A stretch of 64,000 bases of DNA from CAZMRF01 sp964568735 (GTDB lineage Bacteria > Acidobacteriota > Polarisedimenticolia > JACPZX01), in contig CAZMRF010000006.1 of the NCBI GenBank assembly GCA_964568735.1, positions 1-64,000 on the forward strand, written 5' to 3'. Each line of letters begins with the position of its first letter. The stretch's first letter is position 1. This document shows positions 1-8,752 of this stretch, piece by piece. The position numbers were made by a program, and so were the translations under genes. The notes under the pieces are model-generated. The model had not been told where the DNA came from and ran no database searches. It was given only the letters and a program-made list of their open reading frames with translations.

Positions 1-502
1 ACCACCGAGCCGAGGTACTTGCGCACCAGCTCCGGGTGCTCGCGGACCGCGTCGGAGAAGGAGCCGAAGATGATGCCCATCTCGGCGAGCTTCTTCTTGA
101 AGGTCGTGGCGACGGAGACGCTGTCGAAGACGGCGTCCACGGCCACGCCCGCCAGGATCTTCTGCTCTTCGAGAGGGATGCCGAGCTTCTCGTAGGTGGC
201 CCGGATCTCGGGGTCGATCGCGTCGAGGCTCCCGGGCTGATTCGCTTTGGACNNNNNNNNNNCTGGTAGTCGATTTGCGGGAAGTGGACGTTCTGCCAGC
301 GCGGCTCGGACATCTCCTGCCAGCGGCGGTAGGCCTTCAGGCGCCACTCGAGCAGCCAGGCGGGCTCGTCCTTCTTGCGTGAGATGAGCCCGATGACCTC
401 CTCGCTGAGCCCGCGGGGGATGGTGTCGGCTTCCACGTCGGTGACGAAGCCGTACTTGTACTCGCTTTGCGTGAGCTCCCGGATCGAGTTGGATGTGGTC
501 AT
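1..502 (-). CDS. sufB: SufB, Fe-S cluster scaffold subunit (partial, 3' end outside window)
   Basis: SufB forms the SufBC2D scaffold that builds Fe-S clusters in the cytoplasm. The visible N-terminal part reads from the ATG at 502 and contains the family-typical YKYGFVTD, GLSEEVIGLIS and EPAWLLEWRLKAYRRW segments. After a ten-N gap it resumes at SLDAIDPE and YEKLGIPL, then runs off the left edge. About 160 residues are visible of a family length near 470. The reading frame on the two sides of the gap does not match a true ten-base distance, so the N run is a placeholder. It lies 17 bases downstream of an Rrf2 regulator on the same strand, the usual start of a suf operon. Identification is by remembered family sequence and is secure. 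Confidence 0.95.
   Translation of the reverse strand, partial: MTTSNSIRELTQSEYKYGFVTDVEADTIPRGLSEEVIGLISRKKDEPAWLLEWRLKAYRRWQEMSEPRWQNVHFPQIDYQXXXXPKRISPGASTRSTPRSGPPTRSSASLSKSRRSWRAWPWTPSSTASPSPRPSRRSSPRWASSSAPSPTRSASTRSWCASTSARW
253..262. other. Assembly gap (10 N) inside sufB
   Basis: Ten Ns interrupt sufB after codon 80. The codons downstream resume one base out of phase with a literal ten-base gap. Relative to SufB homologues the missing part should encode roughly seven to nine residues, so the real gap is probably somewhat over 20 bases. Confidence 0.9.
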
Positions 503-519
503 GGCGTTCGCGTATCCCG

Positions 520-990
520 TCAGTTGCAGTGCGGCTGCTTGAGGTTGTACCGCGTGTTGCCGATGGTCACCAGGGGCTCCGGCAACTTCCTCGTCATCTC
601 GTCGAGGGTGATCACCTCGAGCGCGGCGCGGACGGCTTCGTTGATCCGCTGCCAGTTGCTGTGCACGGCGCACCGCTGCTCGAGGTCGCAGTGGCCGGGT
701 ACGTCGCTGATGCACTCGGTGAGGGCGATGGGGCCCTCCATGGCGATGATCACGTCGGCTACCGAGATAGTGGCAGGCCGCCGCGAGAGGCTGTAGCCGC
801 CCTTCACCCCGCGGTGGGACGTCAGGAGGCCCTTCTTGGCCAGCAGCTTGAGGATCTTTCCCACCGTGGGCAGCGGCACCTGGCTGCCCTCCGCCAGATC
901 CCTCGCCGTGTGGATGGCGCGCTCGGACTGGCGCGCGCACTCGGTCATCAGAACGATGGCGTAGTCCGTCATCTTCGTCATCCGGATCAT
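520..990 (-). CDS. Rrf2-family Fe-S-sensing transcriptional regulator of the suf operon
   Basis: This 156-residue protein is a winged-helix Rrf2/IscR-type repressor. The ATG at 990 was chosen because it starts the canonical MTKMTDYA N-terminus; longer in-frame starts add low-complexity residues. The HTH covers about residues 8-70. Three cysteines (93, 101, 107) form the cluster-ligand patch, spaced C-x7-C-x5-C, closer to the SUF-regulator subgroup than to IscR (C-x5-C-x5-C). Known members bind an Fe-S cluster and repress suf genes when clusters are sufficient. It sits just upstream of sufB on the same strand, so it probably autoregulates the operon. It ends 17 bases before the sufB ATG. Confidence 0.9.
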   Translation of the reverse strand: MIRMTKMTDYAIVLMTECARQSERAIHTARDLAEGSQVPLPTVGKILKLLAKKGLLTSHRGVKGGYSLSRRPATISVADVIIAMEGPIALTECISDVPGHCDLEQRCAVHSNWQRINEAVRAALEVITLDEMTRKLPEPLVTIGNTRYNLKQPHCN

Positions 991-1152
991 GTCGGCTTCA
1001 CCTCCGAGCTCCGCGCGGCGGGAGCGCGGATCCCTGACTGCTTCCTGCATCGGCTGCCGCCGCCCGTGGGGCGCACCGGCCGGCCGGCGGGATGGGGGAG
1101 GGTGAGGGCCACCTGCCCTGAGCTCTCCACCCGACTCCTGCACGGATATGGG

Positions 1153-1163
1153 ACTGGGTCAGT
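1153..1163. promoter_or_regulatory. Candidate Rrf2 operator (ACTG-N3-CAGT)
   Basis: A short perfect inverted repeat lies immediately downstream of the predicted start point of the minus-strand promoter at 1173-1201. Rrf2-family operators are similar small dyads, so it could be the autoregulatory site of the adjacent regulator. This is inference from position and symmetry only. Confidence 0.3.
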
Positions 1164-1172
1164 ACGGTTTCG

Positions 1173-1201
1173 ATGGTAGGGATGACGATTCAGCCTGTCA
1201 A
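1173..1201 (-). promoter_or_regulatory. Sigma-70 type promoter for the Rrf2-suf operon
   Basis: On the minus strand there is a perfect TTGACA (1201-1196), a 17-base spacer and TACCAT (1178-1173, 4 of 6 to consensus). It points toward the Rrf2 gene and implies an untranslated leader of about 175 bases. The rest of 991-1367, between the Rrf2 gene and pilT, holds no convincing ORF. Confidence 0.55.
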
Positions 1202-1367
1202 CCTCTTTCCTGGGGTGCCGTCTGGCCCTCAGAAGCAGGGGAGCCTGACTCCACAATCGGCGCTGAAATAGTACCGTCATCGTCCGGTTTGTGCACGGAC
1301 GAAGATGCGAGACGGCCAGGAAATACATGATTAGCTGTTTTCCAGGCTACGCGTGGGCATGAATGTG

Positions 1368-2912
1368 CTATCGCCCGGCGCCTGCCACTGCCATCGCCGG
1401 ACGATCGAGCGAGGCGCGGAGCTCCGTCCGGCTCGGGGACTTGCTGATGGCCTCCTCCCGATCGACGACTCCTGACGTCACCAGCGCCACAAGCGCGTCG
1501 TTCATCGTGATCATCCCGAGCCCTCTGCCCGTCTGCATCATCGTGGGGATCTGGAAGGTCTTGCCCTCGCGGATCAGGTTCGAGATGGCCGGGGTCACGA
1601 GGAGGATCTCCTGCGCGGCGACACGGCCCCCGCCTTTCTTCTTGCAGAGGGTCTGCGCGATGACCCCCTTGAGCGACTCCGAGAGCATGGCCCGGATCTG
1701 ATTCTGGCGCTCGGCCGGGAAGACTTCGATGATGCGGTCCACCGTGGAGGGCGCGGTGTTCGTGTGCAGCGTGCCGAAGACGAGGTGGCCCGTCTCGGCC
1801 GTTTCGAGCGCGATGGCGATGGTCTCCAGATCGCGGAGCTCGCCGACGAGGACGATGTCGGGATCCTCCCGGAGCGCCGCGCGCAGGGCGGACTTGAAGC
1901 CGGACGTGTGGATTCCGACCTCTCTCTGGTTGATGAGGCAGCGCCTGTTCTGGTGGATGAACTCGATGGGATCCTCGATCGTGATGATGTGAGCCGAGTG
2001 TTTCTTATTGATGTGGTCGATCATCGCCGCGAGCGTCGTCGATTTCCCGGAACCCGTCGGCCCCGTCACGAGCACGAGCCCCTTGGGGAGATCGCAGAGA
2101 TCCAGGGCGGCCTTCGGGAGGTTGAGCTGCTCGGCGGTGGGGATCTCCACGGGGATCACGCGGAAGACGGCGCCCGGTCCCAGGCGGTCCTTGAAGAGGT
2201 TGCACCGGAAGCGGGCGAACCCGGGGATCTCGTAGGAGTAATCGGTATCACCCGACTCGTCGAAGGCGCCGCGGTACTTCGGCCCCGTGATCTCCTCGAG
2301 CAGGGCGCGCACCTGCTCGGGGCCGTGGGTCCCCACGTCCTGCCAGGCCACCATCGAGCCGTCCTTGCGCACGTACGGCGGGCTTCCGCTGCTGAGGTGC
2401 AGGTCGGAGCCGCGCTCGGAGACGAGGCGGCGGAGAAGTGTCTCCATCTTCCCGGATCCCGGGGCGGCCCCGGGGGCCCGCGCGGCGGGAGGCAGCGGCG
2501 GGAGTCGATCTCCCGCGGGTCGCGTCGCACCCGGATCGAAGGAGGGGGCGCGCACCGGAGCCGGCGTGGCTCCGGCTGGCGGCGAGGGCGGGACGGCGGG
2601 CGCCTCGCCGGGCCGGAGATTCGTGATCTCGAGCTGAAGCCCGTGGGAGGTCCGGTTCACCGAGACCTTCATCGGCCCGGAGGGTGAATCGTACCGGAGC
2701 TCGAACTCGCCCTCCTCCTCCGAGGCCGCCGGAGAGCCGGGGGAAGCGATCTCCGCGAGGAGCCCGCGGACCTGCTCGAGCGAGGCGGGCTGGGTCGTGA
2801 ACGGCTTGCTCTTCGCGCCGTCGAACATGAGGCCCCGCTCGCCCGAGGCGACGAGGATCGATTCCGCGCCTCGCGCGAAGGCAGCCTCGATGAACCTGTC
2901 GATGCGCGCCAC
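1368..2912 (-). CDS. pilT: PilT-like type IV pilus retraction ATPase
   Basis: This hexameric cytoplasmic secretion ATPase of the PilT/GspE superfamily powers pilus retraction and twitching. It has 514 residues, longer than the usual 340-380. The extra part is an N-terminal domain of about 100 residues followed by a Pro/Ala-rich linker (about 101-155). The core has Walker A GPTGSGKST (284-292), an Asp box near HIITIEDPIEF, a Walker B region DPDIVLVGELRD (351-361) and a His box GHLVFGTLHT (375-384). The start is a GTG nine bases after the upstream gene's stop, indicating an operon with that small gene. The PilT assignment over PilB rests on the IREGKTFQI and MQTG C-terminal segment. Paralogues such as PilU cannot be excluded. 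Confidence 0.9.
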   Translation of the reverse strand: MARIDRFIEAAFARGAESILVASGERGLMFDGAKSKPFTTQPASLEQVRGLLAEIASPGSPAASEEEGEFELRYDSPSGPMKVSVNRTSHGLQLEITNLRPGEAPAVPPSPPAGATPAPVRAPSFDPGATRPAGDRLPPLPPAARAPGAAPGSGKMETLLRRLVSERGSDLHLSSGSPPYVRKDGSMVAWQDVGTHGPEQVRALLEEITGPKYRGAFDESGDTDYSYEIPGFARFRCNLFKDRLGPGAVFRVIPVEIPTAEQLNLPKAALDLCDLPKGLVLVTGPTGSGKSTTLAAMIDHINKKHSAHIITIEDPIEFIHQNRRCLINQREVGIHTSGFKSALRAALREDPDIVLVGELRDLETIAIALETAETGHLVFGTLHTNTAPSTVDRIIEVFPAERQNQIRAMLSESLKGVIAQTLCKKKGGGRVAAQEILLVTPAISNLIREGKTFQIPTMMQTGRGLGMITMNDALVALVTSGVVDREEAISKSPSRTELRASLDRPAMAVAGAGR

Positions 2913-2921
2913 GCTGCGGCC

Positions 2922-3416
2922 TCAGCTCGACGAGATGAGCGTGATGGTGTTGATGTGGTGCTTGCTCAGGAGGAGAACCCGCTCCCCCTCGTCGAGGACC
3001 ACGAGCGGATCGGGGAGGTTCAAGTAGTCCTGGACTCGCTGGCGTCCCTCGGGCATGAAGTACCTGAGCGTGCCGCGGAAGCTGGCGCCGTCCGCCGTCG
3101 ACACTTCGATCAAGATGGCTGTTGAGACCGGAACCTCCGGGTCGTCGCTCATGCCGGCGAGCTCGCCGGCGGCAGGGCCGGATGGAACGGCCACGGCCAC
3201 GATCGAGGCGCGGCGGACGAGGTTGACCTCCTGGGTCCTGGCGTCTCGTATGGGAATGAACGTCATGTCGGAGGAGAGAAGATCGCTGATCTGCTCCGGG
3301 CCATCGTGTCCCTGGGCGCGATCGCCCAGGAAGAAGAAGGCAGCGCGTCTCTCGCCGCCCTCCAGGTGCACTTCGGCCTGTATGGAGGACTTGGGGATCC
3401 GGAAACGCTCGCTCAT
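2922..3416 (-). CDS. Conserved hypothetical protein upstream of pilT (possibly DUF6812-like)
   Basis: A 164-residue soluble protein with no signal peptide, membrane segment or cysteine. I do not recognise it firmly; the pattern resembles small proteins near motility genes that may fall in DUF6812. It has a beta-rich N-terminal part (QAEVHLEGGERRAAFFFL), a middle MTFIPIRDARTQEVNLV, and a C-terminal part ending in HHINTITLI. The ATG at 3416 begins the conserved-looking sequence; an in-frame ATG 13 codons upstream (near 3455) is an alternative and neither has a clear ribosome-binding site. The stop lies nine bases from the pilT GTG, so the two are probably co-transcribed and translationally coupled. 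Confidence 0.6.
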   Translation of the reverse strand: MSERFRIPKSSIQAEVHLEGGERRAAFFFLGDRAQGHDGPEQISDLLSSDMTFIPIRDARTQEVNLVRRASIVAVAVPSGPAAGELAGMSDDPEVPVSTAILIEVSTADGASFRGTLRYFMPEGRQRVQDYLNLPDPLVVLDEGERVLLLSKHHINTITLISSS

Positions 3417-3745
3417 GAAAGTCGGCTCGGAAGTTAGGGTCCTCTCACGGGGCATGCAATCGAGGGAGGGAGATGACGGGAGCCCCTGGAGGTCGTGCCC
3501 GGACCGGACTTCGACCCCCGGAATCCCCGGTCTCTCCGGGCGAAATCCGGTGCCAGGGTGCGGATCCGGACACTCACGACGCGGAGGGCGCCGCACCGGA
3601 GAAGGTCCGGGTCCCCGCCGACAGGCTGGTTGACAAGGCGGGGGACCGCATCTAGCATCCGAAACCGGAGCAGTTCAGTCCCGTATCCCGACGCGCCCGC
3701 GCGCCCGGTCCCATCCCGAAAAGCCGCGTCCCGGAGCCACTCTCG

Positions 3746-5141
3746 ATGACTGCACGAGCGACAGGCGAATCCGTCCGCGAAGAGGAGGTCCTCCAGGCCC
3801 TCCGCGTCGTGAAGGACCCGGATCTCGGCAGGGACATCGTCAGCCTGGGCTTCGTCAAGAATCTCAAGATAGGCGGGGGCGCGGTCGCCTTCGACATCGA
3901 GCTGACGACGCCGGCCTGTCCCGTGAAGGAGCGCATGAAGGAGGAGGCGACCTCCGCCGTCAAGGCTCTGGGCGGGGTCGAGAGCGTGAGCGTCACCATG
4001 ACGGCGCAGGTGCGGCAAGCGGCCGCCAGCGCGGCCGAGGGCGGGATGAAGCTGGTCAGGAACGCCCTGGCCATCGCCAGCGGCAAGGACGNNNNNNNNN
4101 NCCACCGTGGCCACGAACCTCGCGCTCGCCCTGGCTCGCAGCGGCGCGCGCGTCGGGCTCATGGACGCCGACGTCTACGGCCCCTCCGTCCCGACGATGC
4201 TGGGCGGAGGAGAGAAGCCGGGGCCGAGCGATCACCCGGGCTGGTTCAAGCCCGCGGAGCGCCACGGCATCAAGTTCGTTTCCATGGGGCTCTTCACGGG
4301 CCACGACACGCCGGTCATCTGGCGCGGCCCCATGGCCAGCAAGCTCATCCAGCAGTTCCTGGGGCAGGTGGACTGGGGAGAGCTGGACTACCTCCTGATC
4401 GACCTGCCCCCCGGCACGGGCGACGTCCAGCTCACGCTGACCCAGTCGGCGCCGCTCGTGGGCGCCGTGATCGTCACGACACCTCAAGATGTCGCCGTGA
4501 GCGTGACCATGCGGGGCCTGAGGATGTTCGAGCAGGTGCAGGTGCCCATCCTCGGGATCATCGAGAACATGAGCGGCTTCGCCTGCGGCAACTGCGGTGA
4601 GGTGACCGACATCTTCAGAAAAGGCGGCGGCCGGAAGGCGGCCGAGGAGATCAACGTCCCATTTCTCGGTGAGATTCCCCTCGACGCGGCGATCGCCGCC
4701 GCGGGCGACGCCGGGCGGCCGGTGGTCATCGATGGGACGCTGGGCTCACCCTCGGCGAAGGCTTTCCTCGATGCGGCGGGAAGGCTCGCCCAGCAGGTGA
4801 GCATCGTCAACGAGAAGACCTCGTCGCTGCGCCACCGGCCCTCCCAGGTGAGCGTGGACGGAGGCGCGGTGGAGATCGAGTGGAGCGACGGTCACAGGTC
4901 GAAGCTGGAGTTCCGCCCCCTGCGGCAGGCCTGCCCCTGCGCGCTCTGCGTGGACGAGATGACGGGCGCGCCCCGCCTCAATCCCGAGAGCGTGCCGAGT
5001 GACGTCCATCCCCGGGATGTGAAGACAGTCGGCCGCTACGCGCTCCAGTTCAACTGGTCCGACGGCCACAACACGGGCCTCTACACCTTCGACACGCTCC
5101 GCGCTCTCGACCCCACGGCCCCCGTCCCCGCTAACGCCTGA
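3746..5141 (+). CDS. Mrp/ApbC-type Fe-S cluster carrier with N-terminal MIP18 and C-terminal DUF971 domains
   Basis: Mrp/ApbC proteins are P-loop NTPases that bind and transfer Fe-S clusters. Three parts are visible. The first is an N-terminal MIP18/DUF59 domain (about residues 8-90, with DPELG-like DPDLG and TPACP). The second is the deviant-Walker ParA-like ATPase domain, with MDADVYGPSVP, DLPPGTGDVQLTL and the cluster-ligand pair CGNCG. The third is a DUF971 domain (IEWSDGHRSKLEF, CPCALCVDE) fused at the C-terminus. A ten-N gap (4092-4101) removes the Walker A motif between SGKD and TVATNL. The halves are out of frame across the literal gap, so the gap length is wrong and the gene is probably intact. 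No strong ribosome-binding site precedes the ATG. Confidence 0.88.
4092..4101. other. Assembly gap (10 N) over the Walker A motif of the Mrp gene
   Basis: The upstream half ends with SGKD and the downstream half resumes at TVATNL in a different phase. Restoring a deviant Walker A (GxGKS) would need about 12-15 bases rather than ten, so this is a fixed-length placeholder. Confidence 0.9.
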
Positions 5142-5146
5142 GCGCG

Positions 5147-7630
5147 TCAGCGCAGGGCCGGGCCTGCGACGGGGACGGCCAGCGGGGCTGACACCTCCCT
5201 GAGCCCTGAAGCGTTCGATCCCTCGACGGCGATCCAGAGCGTACCGGCCGACCTGCGGCAGGCCTTGCCCCACTTGCTCAACGGCGCCTGCCACGACGTC
5301 GCGCCGGTGATCCACCCGTCGCTGGTGGTGCTGTGCGCCGTCGTCAGATCTGGAGCCCACGCGAGGATCACCTTGAAGCTCTCGAACGCACCGGCGGACC
5401 ATTCGATGACCGGAGCCTCCCCGCAGCTCAGCGTCTCGCCGGCAAGGGAGCGCGCCACGGCGAGCTCGCAGGCATCTCCGCGATAAGACCCTCCGATGTC
5501 GGCCTGACCGGGGTTCTCGACGTACGGACAGTTGTCGCACCGGTCCCCCAGTCCGTCTCCGTCCGAATCTTCCTGTGTCGAATTGTACAGACCCGGGCAG
5601 TTGTCTCCGTACTCGCAGGCCCCGTCGTTGTCGGGATCGTCGCAGCCGGAGCAGACATCGCCGATGCCGTCGCCGTCGCTGTCGTGCTGCGCGGGATTGG
5701 GATCGAGGGGGCAATTGTCGAAGATGTCACATACCCCGTCATGGTCCTTGTCGGGGCAGTTCGGCGTGAATTCGTCGCAGGCGTCTCCTTTCCCGTCTCC
5801 ATCGGTGTCCCGCTGGGTGGGGTTGTAGACGAGGCGGCAATTGTCGAAGCCGTCGCAGCGGTGATCGTCATCGGGGTCGGAGCAGGGCGGCGTGTAGGGG
5901 TCGCATAGATCTCCCAATCCGTCCCCATCGGCGTCACCCTGCGAAGGGTTGCTTACGGAAAGACAGTTGTCGCATCCATTGCCGCGGCCGTCGTGGTCGG
6001 CATCATTCTGGGCGGGATTGTAGAGGGACGGACAGTTGTCGCAGGCGCTGCCCAGGCGGTCGGCGTCGGGATCTTCCTGTCCGGCATTCGCCGTGAAGGG
6101 ACAGTTGTCCACGGCGGCGCAGGAACCGTCGGAGTCGACGTCGTAGCAGAGATCGCAGATTCCCCCGGTCTCCGTCGCGTCCTGGCCGGCGTCGTAGACG
6201 AGTGCGCAATCGTCACAGGGATCCCCCACGCCGTCGCCGTCGAAGTCCTCCTGTCTCCCATTGGGAAGGGTCCGGCAATTGTCGCAGGCGTCGCCGATCC
6301 CGTCCCGATCTCCGTCCTCCTGCGCTGGGTTCTCGATGAGCGGGCAATTGTCGGACTGGCCGGGGACACCCTCCCCCGGACCGGACAGACAGGTGGCGGT
6401 GGACGTGACCTCGTAGCCCATGTCTCCGCACCGGCCGGCGCGGCAGCTCTCGACCGCCGGCGCAGTCGCAGCGGGCTGCTTGCCGAAGAAGGTGCGCAGC
6501 CGGTAGCAGGCATCCGCCAGGACTGTGACCGTGATCGATGTCGTCACGGTTTCGATCGTCTCGAGTGGATGAGCGAAGGAGGGATCCAGCGGTGAAGCCA
6601 CCTCCAGGAGGTGCCGGGTGAGAGGGAAGGTGCTCCGGAGATCCTCGACGCCCACGCCCCCGGCGTGGGTGGCATCGGCGGGCGACAGCGTCGGGTTGGT
6701 CGAAGGGCGGGTGGAGTCGTCGCTGTAGAGCGTGACGCCGGACCATGCGAGGGTCGCGATCAGCCTGGAGCCGGCGAGCAAAGGGTTTTCGGGGATGGCG
6801 GAGACAAGCCTCGGCTGGGGCACCGCCTGCCAGGGGATGGCATCGGTCTGGAAGGTCGAGTGGTTGAGAAGGCCGCTGCCGAGGTCGCCGAACGAGAAGA
6901 CGTTCCCGCGCCAGTCGCAGGCGGCGAAATTGTTGCCGGGTGGATGGGCGCAGGGGCCGTTGCCGCCCGTATTGCCGCGATCCCGCGAGGCGACGGCCGC
7001 GATGGCGAAGTAGGCCCCGCTCTGCGACGTGAGCAGGATCGCCATCGGGTAGTCCTGCTGCCAGTCGAGCGAGTAGAGGCCCGGGTGGCCCGCATAGGCG
7101 AGCTCCACGTCGAAGTAGGGATTGAGCATGTCGTCGTCGGTGTAGTACAGGTCGGGATCGCGGGGGTTGTCGCAGCAGCCATCCACTCCGGCATTGGCCC
7201 AGTTGTTGTTGCCCAGGCAGATGGAGCCGTCGGGGATCTCGCCCGCCCCGGCCTTCTGGAAAAAGCGCGAGGCCTCGAAGAGGTCGGGAAGGAAGGTGCC
7301 CTCGTCGTTCCCAGGGAAGCTGGACTCCCCGAACATTCCGGTCCCCTGATCCCCTCGTCCCGAGCTGAGGCGGTTGTTGCCGAAGCCGATCTGCCAGAAG
7401 ACCGCTGTGATGCCTTTTACGCCCAGGTTCGCGGGATTGAACGGGTCGACCCTGTAGATCTTCGGATCGAAATCCGGCGGGGGAAGGAAGTAGCTCCTGT
7501 CTGCGCACTGGAAGACCGGGTAGTGCTCACGGAGGGCGTTGCAGTACCCGAAAGCCCGGGAGGTTGCTGCAGGAAGGAGCAGGGGGAGAGCCAGGAAGAC
7601 GACGTGGAAGCGGCGGCGCAGGAAAGTCAT
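5147..7630 (-). CDS. Secreted protein with thrombospondin type 3 calcium-binding repeats
   Basis: An 827-residue extracellular protein. The ATG at 7630 is preceded by GGAG and starts a clear signal peptide (MTFLRRRF, a leucine-rich core, then ATSRA-F). Residues to about 425 form a unique, Asn/Gly/Tyr-rich domain I do not recognise. About ten thrombospondin type 3 repeats follow, each with a DNC...Q.D.DGDG.GD.C pattern; the Asp-rich turns are calcium ligands in known proteins. A short C-terminal domain of about 100 residues closes the protein. No sortase, PEP-CTERM or autotransporter signal is visible. A role in adhesion or matrix is plausible but unproven. It is convergent with the Mrp gene, with five bases between stops. 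Confidence 0.8.
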   Translation of the reverse strand: MTFLRRRFHVVFLALPLLLPAATSRAFGYCNALREHYPVFQCADRSYFLPPPDFDPKIYRVDPFNPANLGVKGITAVFWQIGFGNNRLSSGRGDQGTGMFGESSFPGNDEGTFLPDLFEASRFFQKAGAGEIPDGSICLGNNNWANAGVDGCCDNPRDPDLYYTDDDMLNPYFDVELAYAGHPGLYSLDWQQDYPMAILLTSQSGAYFAIAAVASRDRGNTGGNGPCAHPPGNNFAACDWRGNVFSFGDLGSGLLNHSTFQTDAIPWQAVPQPRLVSAIPENPLLAGSRLIATLAWSGVTLYSDDSTRPSTNPTLSPADATHAGGVGVEDLRSTFPLTRHLLEVASPLDPSFAHPLETIETVTTSITVTVLADACYRLRTFFGKQPAATAPAVESCRAGRCGDMGYEVTSTATCLSGPGEGVPGQSDNCPLIENPAQEDGDRDGIGDACDNCRTLPNGRQEDFDGDGVGDPCDDCALVYDAGQDATETGGICDLCYDVDSDGSCAAVDNCPFTANAGQEDPDADRLGSACDNCPSLYNPAQNDADHDGRGNGCDNCLSVSNPSQGDADGDGLGDLCDPYTPPCSDPDDDHRCDGFDNCRLVYNPTQRDTDGDGKGDACDEFTPNCPDKDHDGVCDIFDNCPLDPNPAQHDSDGDGIGDVCSGCDDPDNDGACEYGDNCPGLYNSTQEDSDGDGLGDRCDNCPYVENPGQADIGGSYRGDACELAVARSLAGETLSCGEAPVIEWSAGAFESFKVILAWAPDLTTAHSTTSDGWITGATSWQAPLSKWGKACRRSAGTLWIAVEGSNASGLREVSAPLAVPVAGPALR
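5469..6353 (-). repeat. Array of about ten TSP3-type coding repeats
   Basis: On the minus strand the repeats begin with codons for DNC (gac aat tgc or close variants) and end with GDAC, GDRC or similar. Three units are followed by an extra short Cys/Asp-rich insert such as SDPDDDHRC. The units are diverged at DNA level, so slippage is not recent. Confidence 0.8.
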
Positions 7631-7722
7631 GGAGAGCTCCGCGCGCGGGCGGTGGGGGAAGGAGCAGGCCAACGGAGGATACCACGGGAGGTACGCCGGG
7701 GAGCGGGTTTCCGGGCGTTCCC

Positions 7723-8736
7723 TTATTCGCGCACGGACGAGGTCGCCCTGAGGGAGGCGGCCACCTCGATGGCGGTGCGGAAGCACAGCTTCGCGTAGTC
7801 GGCCGTCGCCGAGGCGAGCCCGCAGGTCGGCGTGACCAGGGACTGGCGGGCGGCCCGTCCCAGGAGCTCGGGAGAGAAGGTCCGCTTCCACCTCTGGCGA
7901 AGCTCCCGCGGCTCGACCTCGGTCCTCTCCGGGATGGCCGGCACGAGGCCGTAGGCCACGACCCCGCCCTCCTCGATGTAGGCGCGGGCGGCGGGGTCGG
8001 CGCCGAAGGCCTCCATTCCGTGGAAGGCGTCAAAGGAGAGGATGTTCGGGCGAAGCTGCTCGAGGAGCGCGAAGGGGAAGCGGCCGCAGCAGTGCAGGCC
8101 GCTCAGCCCGCCGGCCGACTCGATGGCCCTGAGCACCGTGCCCACGGCGGCGCGGAGGTGCGCCATCTCGGGGTTCATGATCATCCGTCCTACGGTCGCA
8201 ATGGAGGGCTCGTCCACGAACATGACGACCGGGCGCCCCTGCCTGTCGAGGCTCTCGAGCTGCCACAGCGCGACCGAGATCACCCGCGCCGCTACCGAGC
8301 GGATCAGGTCCGGATCCTGCGCGAAGGTCTTCCCCTCCAGCCAGAGATGGGAGCCGAGCGTGACCGGGCCCGTGACGTGCGCCTTGATGACGCCTGCGTG
8401 AGGGAAGCGGCCCGAGGCGAGGGCGTTCTTGAAGGCAAAGAAGCCCGCCGCGTGATCCCGCGTGAGGTCGCCCGGGGCCTGATCCAGGACCTTGATGAAG
8501 GTGCGGGCCTTGTCGCGAGGGATGCGGAAGCCGATCGAGTCGCCCTTCGGCTCGAGGAGGCTCTCGAGCCCCGCGAGCGTGTGGGCCACGAGCCCCTCGC
8601 GGGGATCCCTCCTGGGAAGCTGAGGCCAGAAGGGGATCTCGGGGCAGACCTCGGCCACGAACCTGACGGCCTCTCCGGGGTCGAGGTGAGGCAGGCTCCC
8701 GATCCCCGTCACGCCTCCCGCGGGCAGAGGGAGCAT
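7723..8736 (-). CDS. MetE-core-like (UROD/MetE superfamily) protein
   Basis: A 337-residue single-barrel protein related to the catalytic C-terminal half of cobalamin-independent methionine synthase and to uroporphyrinogen decarboxylase-like methyltransferases. Visible motifs are GSLPH near the start, HVTGPVTL, FVDEPS, LHCCGRF and TPTCGLAS. The last two match positions of the MetE zinc ligands (His, Cys and the final Cys), but the ligand Glu region reads ILSFDAFHG, so the site is altered. It starts 16 bases after the metE stop, so it is almost certainly co-transcribed. It may use another methyl donor or acceptor, or serve methionine synthesis without folate. The exact reaction cannot be assigned. 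Confidence 0.7.
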   Translation of the reverse strand: MLPLPAGGVTGIGSLPHLDPGEAVRFVAEVCPEIPFWPQLPRRDPREGLVAHTLAGLESLLEPKGDSIGFRIPRDKARTFIKVLDQAPGDLTRDHAAGFFAFKNALASGRFPHAGVIKAHVTGPVTLGSHLWLEGKTFAQDPDLIRSVAARVISVALWQLESLDRQGRPVVMFVDEPSIATVGRMIMNPEMAHLRAAVGTVLRAIESAGGLSGLHCCGRFPFALLEQLRPNILSFDAFHGMEAFGADPAARAYIEEGGVVAYGLVPAIPERTEVEPRELRQRWKRTFSPELLGRAARQSLVTPTCGLASATADYAKLCFRTAIEVAASLRATSSVRE

Positions 8737-8752
8737 CCGGGTACCGCGGCGA

